Origin: a virus
Reading direction: 5' to 3' (one strand)
Length of the DNA: 21,550 nt
Virus record (IMG/VR): IMGVR_UViG_3300042987_001095
Span: 1-21,550 of that record
Part shown: piece after piece, positions 1 to 7,680 of the stretch
Layout: every line of letters begins with the position of its first letter
Position numbering within the stretch: the stretch's first letter is position 1
Position numbers and translations under genes: made by a program
Notes under the pieces: model-generated
What the model saw: the letters and a program-made list of their open reading frames with translations, nothing else
Databases searched by the model: none
Told to the model about the DNA's origin: nothing

Positions 1-654
1 CGCAGAATAAATGCGCCTGATATTGATGATGCTAACGGTGACTTTCAATATAAAACTGGTGAAACTGACACAGTTACCCAAGCACTATTTCCAGGAGGCA
101 CAAGCACATTTTTACCAAAAATTACTAATGCCGCATTTTTAGCTAATAAACTAAGTGTAGTTGAGTTAAAATCAAATATCAGTGGTGTAAATATTACATC
201 TCCCGCTACTCCTACTCAAAGTTATAATTTACCATTAACTGGTGGTAATTTAACAATTAGTAATAATGTTAGTTATTTAACTCCTGCAGTTATTGGTGTA
301 GTTAACCAACCAGCTACTTATTTTGCTGGAACACGTGCAATTAGTGGTAGTATGACTGCTTACTTACGGGTTGGAGCTAACGAAACTGCTGGTTTACTAG
401 GTAATTTGTTAGCAAATGCTACCACAGATGTAGATCCAGCTTTCTATATTAAAATAGCAATAGGAGGTACTGCTGCTACTGATCGTGTAGAAATTGAAAT
501 GCCTGCTGTAGTCCTAACAATTCCTACAATTGCTACTGAGCAAGTTATTAGTACAACTATTAATTTTACAGCTCAAGGTAAGAGTGGAACTACTGGTGCT
601 GAATATTTTGATCTAACACAAGCTAATGAAATTAATATAAAATATTACGCGTAA
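1..654 (+). CDS. Probable major tail tube protein, C-terminal part (5' truncated)
   Basis: The frame is open from the first base to TAA at 652-654, giving 217 residues of a protein whose start lies outside the window. The ATG at 352 is internal, so the gene should not be called from there. The protein is rich in Thr, Ala, Ile and Asn with alternating beta-strand patterns, has no membrane segment, and contains an 'ISGSMTAYLR' stretch (about residues 114-123), which resembles the strand motif seen in many siphovirus tube proteins. It lies directly before the tail assembly chaperone gene, the usual place for the tube protein, which forms stacked rings around the tape measure. The role is inferred mainly from position and composition; another beta-rich tail protein is possible. 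Confidence 0.7.
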   Translation, partial: RRINAPDIDDANGDFQYKTGETDTVTQALFPGGTSTFLPKITNAAFLANKLSVVELKSNISGVNITSPATPTQSYNLPLTGGNLTISNNVSYLTPAVIGVVNQPATYFAGTRAISGSMTAYLRVGANETAGLLGNLLANATTDVDPAFYIKIAIGGTAATDRVEIEMPAVVLTIPTIATEQVISTTINFTAQGKSGTTGAEYFDLTQANEINIKYYA

Positions 655-666
655 ATTTTATTAACC

Positions 667-689
667 GAGACCGGTATAGTACCGGTCTC
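667..689. other. Perfect 10-bp inverted repeat hairpin
   Basis: GAGACCGGTA (667-676) and TACCGGTCTC (680-689) are perfect inverted repeats around a 3-base loop, TAG. The hairpin lies between the tube gene stop and the chaperone start. It is not followed by a T run on the + strand, so it does not look like a simple intrinsic terminator. It could protect the 3' end of tube mRNA, serve as a processing site, or partly reduce transcription into the chaperone gene. These roles are inferences. Confidence 0.8.
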
Positions 690-706
690 ACTAACCTTAA
701 GAACAA

Positions 707-1126
707 ATGGCAGATCTTAGTTTAAAATCATTATTAGTACCCTCTAAAAGTATTGAGGTAGAATACCCTGGCATGCCGGGTTTTACAGTTAGTTTAGCTT
801 TTTTAAGTCGTGAAACTGTTATTAATATTCGCAAAAAAGCAACTAAAACAACATTTAAAAATCGTCAAGCTCAAGAAGAGTTAAATGATGAATTGTTTCT
901 ACAACTATATGTAGAAAATGCCGTAAAGGGCTGGACTGGTTTAAAAATCAAATATTTAGAACAGCTGGCACCTGTAGATGTAAGCAAACTAGATCCAGAA
1001 GACGAGCTAAACTACAGTGCAGAAAATGCACTTTACTTAATGAAGAATTCTAGTGATTTTGATAGTTTTATTAGCGAGCAGGTCAGTGACTTGGGAAACT
1101 TTTCGAAGAACAGCTCCAAAGCGTAG
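707..1126 (+). CDS. Tail assembly chaperone, zero-frame product (lambda gpG-like)
   Basis: The product is 139 residues, nearly the same length as lambda gpG (140). It follows the tube gene and precedes the tape measure, and it has a -1 slippery site near its end, the hallmark of this family. The family coats the hydrophobic tape measure and brings tube subunits during assembly; it is not normally in the finished virion. The protein is Lys/Glu-rich with helical stretches and no membrane segment. The Shine-Dalgarno is poor: the bases before the ATG read TTAAGAACAA, with no GGAG-like core. This is unlike most genes here and may keep synthesis low relative to the tube. Identity rests on position, length and the frameshift rather than recognisable sequence. 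Confidence 0.85.
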   Translation: MADLSLKSLLVPSKSIEVEYPGMPGFTVSLAFLSRETVINIRKKATKTTFKNRQAQEELNDELFLQLYVENAVKGWTGLKIKYLEQLAPVDVSKLDPEDELNYSAENALYLMKNSSDFDSFISEQVSDLGNFSKNSSKA

Positions 1127-1488
1127 AGCAACAATTAACTAATTACTTTCAAAATCAACAAGTGTCTATGACACGCGAACGCTACCTAGAGATGTGTGAA
1201 CTTATGGGTAGCGAACCAGTAGAAAGCGAGATACCAGTAGAATTTGAAGACTTTCCAATAGATGTACAACAAGCAGTTTTAGTATATCGTATGCTTAAAG
1301 ACGAATGGGAAGGTTTTAATGGACTATACTTAGGCAAGAGCTATATAGGTCTTACAGAAGTTCTAGACTATATGGAGATTGATATTAGTGATAGAAAACT
1401 GGTAGTGCAGCTTATAAAATTAATAGATAATGTTAGAAGTGATCAACTAGCAAAACAACGAGAACAACAAAAGCCCACTAGTAGTTAA
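707..1488 (+). CDS. Frameshifted tail assembly chaperone (lambda gpGT-like), -1 fusion
   Basis: Zero-frame reading from 707 to 1099 (131 codons), a -1 slip on GGGAAAC, then reading from 1099 to TAA at 1486-1488 gives about 260 residues, close to lambda gpGT (279). The -1 frame is open from the slip site onward, starting L-F-E-E-Q-L-Q. The second part could be read alone only from a GTG at 1162, which has no Shine-Dalgarno (preceding bases are CAAAATCAACAA), so frameshifting is the better explanation. The T-like part (about residues 132-260) is acidic and helical, with a 'DEWEGFNG' segment. In lambda the T part binds the tube protein and the G part binds the tape measure; the same split is inferred here. 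The downstream terminator overlaps its stop codon. Confidence 0.85.
1093..1099 (+). other. -1 ribosomal frameshift slippery heptamer GGGAAAC
   Basis: The heptamer reads G GGA AAC in the zero frame, matching X XXY YYZ, so both tRNAs can re-pair after slipping back one base (GGG AAA). It lies 25 bases before the zero-frame stop (1124-1126). Lambda uses GGGAAAG at the same place in G/GT. Downstream structure is slight: a 3-bp CTT/AAG stem with a TTCG loop (1099-1108) and a 4-bp GCTC/GAGC stem (1113-1129). No strong pseudoknot is visible. Confidence 0.88.
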
Positions 1489-1503
1489 ACAGTGGGCTTT
1501 TTT
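1469..1503 (+). terminator. Intrinsic terminator after the chaperone genes
   Basis: AAAAGCCCACT (1469-1479) pairs perfectly over 11 bp with AGTGGGCTTTT (1491-1501). The loop is 11 bases and the T run is 1498-1503. The stop codon of the frameshifted chaperone (1486-1488) lies in the loop, and the left arm is within its coding sequence. Confidence 0.9.
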
Positions 1504-1523
1504 GTTGCAAAAAATTTTTGTAT

Positions 1524-1552
1524 TTGACATTTTAAAACCCTTGTGGTATACT
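1524..1552 (+). promoter_or_regulatory. Sigma70-type promoter with extended -10, driving the tape measure gene
   Basis: The -35 is TTGACA (1524-1529), the spacer is exactly 17 bases, and the -10 is TATACT (1547-1552) preceded by TGG, an extended -10. Predicted transcription start is about 1559, giving a leader of roughly 47 bases to the ATG at 1606. It starts 20 bases after the T run of the terminator. CCCTTGTGGTATA (1538-1550) recurs in the promoter at 20690-20718. A short stem, TAGCA/TGCTA (1563-1567 and 1575-1579), sits at the 5' end of the predicted transcript. Confidence 0.88.
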
Positions 1553-1605
1553 TGGTGTAATCTAGCATAAAACGTGCTAACTGAAAAAATTCACCTGGAG
1601 TTGCT

Positions 1606-4600
1606 ATGGCAGGTAATCGTATAGATATTAATCTTAGTGTACAGGATCAGGGCAAGACCCTGCAAAATCGCACTAATGATGCTAAAAATTTAAATAAAGA
1701 ACTAGAGCGTGCACAGAACCTAATAAGTGGCACCAAAACAGGCAATCAGGCAGCTCGTCGCGCAGGGCTTACTCCAGGTATGGAAGGCCCAGAAGTACGC
1801 GACTATAATGTTTCACGTGGCGTTAGTGGCGGCGGTGGGGCTAGTGCCAGAGATTTTGCAGACCAAGCACGTGGACTTGGTGGATTAGTTCGTCTATACG
1901 CAACCTGGGCAGCCAATATATTTGCAGTTAGTGCAGCTTTTAATGCACTGCGTGATTCTATGAGTACTGAAATGATGGTACGTGGATTAGATCAACTAGG
2001 TGCAGCAAGTGGTATGGCAATGGGTGGTATTGCCAAAGATTTTGCTCGTGCTAGTGATGGTGCGATTAGTTTGCGCGAAGCTATGGAAGCTACTGCTAAA
2101 GCTATGAGTAGTGGTATGAGTCAGCAACAGTTTATGCAACTAGGTGCCGTAGCTAAAGGTGCAAGCCAAGCACTTGGTATAAATATGAGTGATGCGGTTA
2201 GCAGATTAACTCGCGGTATTACAAAATTAGAGCCAGAACTATTAGACGAATTAGGTATTTTTACTAAAGTTGGAAAAGCTACAGAAGATTATGCTCGTAG
2301 TATAGGTAAAGCAGAAGCACAACTAACTGATTTTGAACGCCGTCAAGCTTTTGCTAATGCTGTACTTAAAGAAGGAACTGAAAAATTCGGAGCTATTGCA
2401 CAAGAAGCCAACCCTTACGACAAATTATTAGCTGAACTTAAAAATACTGCTCAAAATATACTATCAGTAGTTAATGCACTAATAACACCCGTAGTTAAAC
2501 TACTAGCAGATAATACTAATTTAATTGGTGCTGCAATTGCGCTAGCTGCTTTTAAATTAACAAAGCAAGCACTACCAGAATTAGGTAGATGGCAAAAGGG
2601 TTTAAAAGATGCTGCTGAAGATGCCAAAGAACGTGCCAAACAAATAAACTCTGCTTTTCAGGAAGCTTTTGTAGAAAAAAGTGAAGCTGCTGCTGGTATT
2701 CCAGGTTTAAAGAAAAATGTAGAACAAGCCAAAAAAGATCTTCAGTACGCACAGCGAGAACTTGCTGGCGTAACAAGTGATAAGCGTACTACAGGCAGTG
2801 GCTGGTTTAAAGAAGCTACTACAGCTGAAGTATTAAGTGAAAAAACGCTAACTAAGTTGCAAGAAGATCAAGCTCGTTTATCAACAAGTAATGTAGAAAG
2901 TAAAAAACGTCAGGGCTTAGCATCAGAAAAATTATTATCAGCACAGCAGAATTTAATAAAAGCTGAAAAAGAACTAGAAAAAGCCAGCCAAAATGTTGGC
3001 GATAGTATGGAGCGCCGCGCTAGAATAGGCAGTGAACTTTGGCAGCGCGAAGAATTACTACTAAATGCTAGATCAAAAGCTGCTCAACTTGATATACGTA
3101 GTAGAGTAGGTGAAAATGTTGATAAACTAGGTTTACTTGGTGGCATAGGTGCATTGATTGATGAAACCAAAGCTAACAAGGATATTAGTACTCTTGGAAA
3201 GATTAAAACAGTTGGTGTAGGAAGCTTTACTGCTATATTTAGAGCCGCTGAAATTTTAATGAGCTCACTAGGCAGAATGTTTAATATTGTAGCCATTGGC
3301 TATACCGCCTTTGAACTATTAGATTCTATGCTTAGTACTAATAGTAAAGCTGCCAAAGAATTTACCGAAAAATTAGGACAATTAGAAGAAGCTAACAAAA
3401 ATGCTGCGCTTACTGCTGAAAAATTTAAAAATAGTTTAAGCAGTGAAGCAATTATTGCTTACTCAAATAGTTTTAGTAATTTAACTAAACAACTAAGTGA
3501 TACAATTCAAGGCTTAAAAGATCTTGAAAGAGAATCAAATCGGTGGGATAATTTTTTAGACAAACTTGCAGATTGGACTATTGGGTTTGATAGTAGAAAT
3601 GAAAAAGCTGGTAAAGAAATAGGCAAAACTATAGAAAATGCTATTAAATTAGCGCCAGTTGGTCCAGCCAGAGATACACTAGAGAAAAAGTACCGAGAAA
3701 TATTAGGCATAGATAAAAAACTACCAATTAATGCCAGAACAGTTGCCAAAGCACTAGATAGCATTAGTGATGCAAAGTTTGATATTACTATGGATGCTGT
3801 AGAAAAAGCCACTAATGAAGCAAACAAAGAGTTTGGTAGTGCTAATAAATTATTAAGTGGTTTAAAAGATGCGGCTGATGCTAATACAAAAGCATTTCAA
3901 AATTTGTCAAATAGTGTAACAGATAAATCTCCACTACAGGAATTTTTAACCAGTAGTATTAGATTAAGTGGACAATTAAGCGCTGCTTTATCCGACCCAA
4001 ATAATTTAAGTAAACTAGGTGCAGCAGCATTTATTGATAAAATAGAATCTGTAAAGGGACTTAATCCAGCACTATTACAAGATTTTAGTCAAGCAACCTT
4101 AGAGTTTGAAAAATTAAATATACAAGCTGAAGATTACAGAAAAACAATCTTTGAAGCACAAGCTAAATTACGTGAACTACCTGCTGCACGCGGTGAAATA
4201 GGTAAAGAACTACAGTCTCGTGGTGGGTTTGCAGCCGACATAGTTAAAGGTAGTCGTAGAGAAGATCCACAAGAAATTCTAAGACGACAACTGCAGCAAA
4301 CTATATCAACAGCAGAAACTGAACTTCAAAAAATAACTCCTGAATTGTTAAATATTCAAGATAAAATTCGTGTAGTATTAGAAAAAAGCGCACAAGATTC
4401 TGTTGATAAATTTATAAGTACAGCTAAATTAGGGCTTAGTAAACTACAAGTTCAAGCTAAACAAATTGTTATTGAACTAGTTCCTGAAGCAAGAACTGTA
4501 GAAACTATTCAAGAACGCATGCGTTTAGAAAAAGAAGCTATTGAAGTAGAGCGTCGTTTAGCTAGTATACAATTAGATTTAGTATTGGAAGAAAAACGAA

Positions 4601-6744
4601 ATACTATAGCACTAGAATCTTTAAGATCCGAATTTGAACTAACCAGACTTGCCGAAGAAATGAAAAAAGGCAATATTGAAGAAGATGTCGGTGCAAAACG
4701 GCAACAAGAGTTAAAAGCTGTAATTAAAACAAATGAAGATATATTAAAAGCAGCAAGCGGCGGTAGTAGAGGTATAGAAGCACTAATGCGTGATCCAGTA
4801 TCAGCATCATACCGCGAACAATTAACACAAATGCTTGGTTTAATTACTGCTAAAGACAAAGCCAACCAAGAAGCTCTAAATAAAACACTACAATCAGAAT
4901 TTAAGGGCAGGATAGATCAATTATCTCTTGTATTTCAAGCAAAAGCTAAGTTGTTACAAGATACATATAATAGTATCGCTATAAGTACTAATATATTAGC
5001 AAGTGGTCCAGAAGCCGAAGTGTTTAAAGAAGAGATGCAACTTGTATTACAAAGATTAAAAGATCAAGAAAAATTACTAGATTTTGAAAATACACTGGGA
5101 GCCCTACAAATAAAGCTAGAAGCTACACGAAGAGTAGGTGGTAAAACAGGTGTAGTAGAAACTGAAATTGAAGGTGTAAAAGCTAAACAGCAAATTCAAA
5201 AACAACAGCAAGAAGAAGCTGAAAATATAAGAAAAGCTGCATTTGAACGAAGTAAGTCAATTAAATTATTAGAGCGCGAAACAGAAATAAGTATACAGCT
5301 ACTAAATATTAGCAAAGAGCGTATAAGAGGTACAACAATAGGTGCAGAACAACAACGAGTAGAATTAGATAGACGTGTTAGAAAACTTGAACAAGATTTA
5401 AATACTGCTCGCCGAGACAAAGACTTAGCAGAAGCTAGAGATGCTGCATCTAGAGCACAAGCTCAACTGGCACAAATTGGGCCAGGAGATTTAGAAGATA
5501 TGAGCGAAGCTGAGAGACTTAGGTACGAGGCTCTTCAGGGAAGCGTAAAATATGCTGAAAGATTAACAAAAGTTTATGCTCAACTTGGTATGTTGGCAAC
5601 ATATGCTGAAAATTCTAAACGCTTTAGTGAAGATATAGACATTGCTATAAAAGGTATTGAACAATATAAAATACAACTAGAAGCTGTTAGAATTATTGAA
5701 CAAGCTCGTGAACAAGTAACAATAGATGCTTTAAACGATGAAATAAAGCTACAAGACTATAGACTTGAAAGAGCGCGTGATCAATATAAAATTACTGATG
5801 ATCAATATAAAACGGAAAAATTAAGAGCAGAATTAAGAAAAATTGACGCTGATTTAGCACAAAAACTAGCACAAAATACCTATGAGTTAGCTATAGCCGA
5901 AGCAGAATTAAAACGAGTCAGAACCCAAGAAGGTCCTGCAACGGCAATAGATTATGTATCTGGTGACGTATACGAAACTGACAAATCTCCTGAAGAAAAA
6001 CGCGCACAAGCCAGAGTTAATGCACTTAAAATTAGTCGTCAAGGTTTTGAGGATGCAGCTAGTAGGGCTAGATCTTTTGCCGAAGAACAACTGCAAGTGT
6101 TTACTAGAGAAGAATCCTATGGACAAGCATTTATCAAAATGTTTAAAAACATGGAAGACGCGATAGTAGAATTTACACAAACTGGGAAATTTAGTTTTAA
6201 AGGCATGGTTAATAGTTTTTTACAAGACTTACTGCGTTTTGAAACTAATAGGTTAATGCGCAGTTTACTATCTGGACTAGGAGGTAGCGAAAGCTTAGCT
6301 ACTGGTCTAATTGGTGGAACAAAATCTATATTAAGTTTATTTGGTTTTGCCGGCGGCGGCGTAACTAATATTGGTAAAATGGCTAAAGGTTATGCAATGG
6401 GTGGTATTGTTGATAAACCTACGTTATTTACTTTTGCTAATGGTGGCACAACTAATTTAGGTGTTGCAGGCGAAGGTAAATATTCAGAAGCTATTGTTCC
6501 TCTACCAGATGGTAAGAGTATACCAGTTGTTATGAATGGAAAATCACCTCAAATAAGCATATCTGTAAATAACTATGGCAAAGAACAAGTAGATGTAAAA
6601 GAAACTACTGACGGCCGTGGTAATCCTAGTATAGAATTTACAATAGGTAATATGGCTGCAGGTGAGTTAAGTAAAACTAATAGCGCAATGCAGCGAAGCT
6701 TTACTAATGCTTTTGGCATTAGGCCTATGGTAGGAGCACGATAA
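1606..6744 (+). CDS. Tail length tape measure protein
   Basis: At 1712 residues this is the longest gene in the window; the tape measure sets tail length, and the protein is ejected ahead of the DNA. GGAG at 1597-1600 sits 5 bases before the ATG. Residues about 85-285 contain the Gly/Ala/Met-rich tape measure core, including a 'GITKLEPELLDELGI' stretch. Hydrophobic segments occur near 306-318 and 550-575. Residues about 330-480 and 640-1480 are mostly charged heptad-like coiled coil. Residues about 1490-1560 (SFAEEQLQVF, GKFSFKGMVNSFLQDLL) match the lambda gpH-type C-terminal domain. A Gly-rich stretch ends in 'AGEGKYSEAIVPLPDG' (from residue 1621), the typical C-terminal signature. At about 0.15 nm per helical residue, the length predicts a tail of roughly 250 nm. 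The next gene starts one base after the stop. Confidence 0.96.
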   Translation: MAGNRIDINLSVQDQGKTLQNRTNDAKNLNKELERAQNLISGTKTGNQAARRAGLTPGMEGPEVRDYNVSRGVSGGGGASARDFADQARGLGGLVRLYATWAANIFAVSAAFNALRDSMSTEMMVRGLDQLGAASGMAMGGIAKDFARASDGAISLREAMEATAKAMSSGMSQQQFMQLGAVAKGASQALGINMSDAVSRLTRGITKLEPELLDELGIFTKVGKATEDYARSIGKAEAQLTDFERRQAFANAVLKEGTEKFGAIAQEANPYDKLLAELKNTAQNILSVVNALITPVVKLLADNTNLIGAAIALAAFKLTKQALPELGRWQKGLKDAAEDAKERAKQINSAFQEAFVEKSEAAAGIPGLKKNVEQAKKDLQYAQRELAGVTSDKRTTGSGWFKEATTAEVLSEKTLTKLQEDQARLSTSNVESKKRQGLASEKLLSAQQNLIKAEKELEKASQNVGDSMERRARIGSELWQREELLLNARSKAAQLDIRSRVGENVDKLGLLGGIGALIDETKANKDISTLGKIKTVGVGSFTAIFRAAEILMSSLGRMFNIVAIGYTAFELLDSMLSTNSKAAKEFTEKLGQLEEANKNAALTAEKFKNSLSSEAIIAYSNSFSNLTKQLSDTIQGLKDLERESNRWDNFLDKLADWTIGFDSRNEKAGKEIGKTIENAIKLAPVGPARDTLEKKYREILGIDKKLPINARTVAKALDSISDAKFDITMDAVEKATNEANKEFGSANKLLSGLKDAADANTKAFQNLSNSVTDKSPLQEFLTSSIRLSGQLSAALSDPNNLSKLGAAAFIDKIESVKGLNPALLQDFSQATLEFEKLNIQAEDYRKTIFEAQAKLRELPAARGEIGKELQSRGGFAADIVKGSRREDPQEILRRQLQQTISTAETELQKITPELLNIQDKIRVVLEKSAQDSVDKFISTAKLGLSKLQVQAKQIVIELVPEARTVETIQERMRLEKEAIEVERRLASIQLDLVLEEKRNTIALESLRSEFELTRLAEEMKKGNIEEDVGAKRQQELKAVIKTNEDILKAASGGSRGIEALMRDPVSASYREQLTQMLGLITAKDKANQEALNKTLQSEFKGRIDQLSLVFQAKAKLLQDTYNSIAISTNILASGPEAEVFKEEMQLVLQRLKDQEKLLDFENTLGALQIKLEATRRVGGKTGVVETEIEGVKAKQQIQKQQQEEAENIRKAAFERSKSIKLLERETEISIQLLNISKERIRGTTIGAEQQRVELDRRVRKLEQDLNTARRDKDLAEARDAASRAQAQLAQIGPGDLEDMSEAERLRYEALQGSVKYAERLTKVYAQLGMLATYAENSKRFSEDIDIAIKGIEQYKIQLEAVRIIEQAREQVTIDALNDEIKLQDYRLERARDQYKITDDQYKTEKLRAELRKIDADLAQKLAQNTYELAIAEAELKRVRTQEGPATAIDYVSGDVYETDKSPEEKRAQARVNALKISRQGFEDAASRARSFAEEQLQVFTREESYGQAFIKMFKNMEDAIVEFTQTGKFSFKGMVNSFLQDLLRFETNRLMRSLLSGLGGSESLATGLIGGTKSILSLFGFAGGGVTNIGKMAKGYAMGGIVDKPTLFTFANGGTTNLGVAGEGKYSEAIVPLPDGKSIPVVMNGKSPQISISVNNYGKEQVDVKETTDGRGNPSIEFTIGNMAAGELSKTNSAMQRSFTNAFGIRPMVGAR

Positions 6745-6745
6745 T

Positions 6746-7108
6746 ATGGCAACAATAAATTGGCCTAGTAGTTTACCACAAAGTCCTCAAAAGGATTTTA
6801 CAGAAAATATTGGTGTAAATATTATCCGTTCACCTATGGATGCTGGACCAGCAAAACAAAGACTACGTAGTCGCAGACCTACTACAATGAATCTTAGTTT
6901 TATTATGACAACTGCACAAACTCAAGCACTAGAAACTTTTGTAAATACTACCATATTGGGTGTACGACGTTTTAATTTTGTACACCCAAGATTGGGTACT
7001 AGTGTTGAGTGCAGGCTAGTGCCGCAAGGAGACGGACAATTTTTTTCGCTGCAATATCGTGCGCCAGGCTACTGGCAAACTAATTTACAATTTGAAATAT
7101 TACCATGA
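6746..7108 (+). CDS. Minor tail protein, lambda gpM-like position
   Basis: The product has 120 residues (lambda gpM has 109) and lies between the tape measure and the DUF1833 gene. It begins with 'WPSSLPQSP' and has 'SPMDAGPAKQRLRSRRPT' near residues 29-46, then 'FNFVHPRLGTSVECRLVP'. From memory of the family, a W-P-x-x-L-P-Q start, a DxGPAK-R-R stretch and an F-x-HP-x-x-G motif recur in small phage tail proteins often annotated only as hypothetical or minor tail protein. There is no membrane segment. TAGGAG at 6731-6736 is 9 bases before the ATG. The stop overlaps the next start as ATGA. A tail tip or distal-tube completion role is inferred from position. Confidence 0.8.
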   Translation: MATINWPSSLPQSPQKDFTENIGVNIIRSPMDAGPAKQRLRSRRPTTMNLSFIMTTAQTQALETFVNTTILGVRRFNFVHPRLGTSVECRLVPQGDGQFFSLQYRAPGYWQTNLQFEILP

Positions 7109-7680
7109 GTAGACTAAATAGCTTATCTGCATCAGCAATACGTGCCATGTTCTCGTCTGAAACAGACGAGCAGTTAATCACGCTTTTAACAATTAAAGAT
7201 CCTGATGGTGGTACAGATGATGTAAGATTGGCTGATAGTTTTACTGGCAGACTGACAGGTTCAGTAACAAACTGGACAACTCAAGAGCTAGAGACTATAG
7301 AAGGCTACACTGATGAAAGTGATGTAATTTATGGTGTTACATTTGCTGGTGATGATTACTGGTTTATACCCATGCAAATTAATTTACCTACTGAAGAAGA
7401 AACAGGAGTTGGTAATTTAACTATAAATATTAACTATGTTACTCCAGAAGCCATTGTATTGATTAGAAAATACCTAGTTAAACCTACTGAAGTAATAATT
7501 AGTTTAGTTTTATCAAGCAAACTAACAGGACCTGCTGAAGTAGTATTTCCTAAATTCTATATTGTAGCAGCAACTTATAGCGCAGAAAGTATACAACTAC
7601 AACTAGAAATGATTAATTTTACCAGAGAACCATTTCCTAGTTTTACCTTTTCACCATTATATTTTCCGGGGTTATTCTAA
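7105..7680 (+). CDS. DUF1833 family minor tail protein (gpL-like position)
   Basis: The product has 191 residues. The N-terminal part reads 'DEQLITLLTIKDPDG..DDVRLAD' and the C-terminus ends 'PFPSFTFSPLYFPGLF', both of which I recognise as features of the DUF1833 family found in siphovirus tail tip clusters. In lambda the L gene sits here, between M and K, and its product helps build the tip. The gene overlaps its upstream neighbour by 4 bases and its downstream neighbour by 1 (TAATG), which implies translational coupling; its own Shine-Dalgarno is poor. Family membership is fairly secure. Functional equivalence to gpL is inferred from position and size class. Confidence 0.85.
   Translation: MSRLNSLSASAIRAMFSSETDEQLITLLTIKDPDGGTDDVRLADSFTGRLTGSVTNWTTQELETIEGYTDESDVIYGVTFAGDDYWFIPMQINLPTEEETGVGNLTININYVTPEAIVLIRKYLVKPTEVIISLVLSSKLTGPAEVVFPKFYIVAATYSAESIQLQLEMINFTREPFPSFTFSPLYFPGLF

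Noticed and set aside
352-654. Separate 100-residue gene starting at the ATG at 352
   Set aside because: The same frame is open without a stop from base 1, and the ATG has no ribosome binding site, so it is an internal methionine of a truncated gene.
1162-1488. Independent gene starting at GTG 1162
   Set aside because: There is no Shine-Dalgarno before it, and the frame joins the upstream chaperone through a correctly phased slippery heptamer.
5954-6166. Plus-strand 70-codon ORF in another frame within the tape measure gene
   Set aside because: It overlaps the conserved C-terminal tape measure domain and has no start signals.
5908-6180. Minus-strand ORF of 90 codons inside the tape measure gene
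   Set aside because: It lies wholly antisense to a gene with clear domain signatures and has no ribosome binding site or plausible family; the same holds for the other antisense ORFs at 2451-4865, 5196-5420 and 6573-6755.
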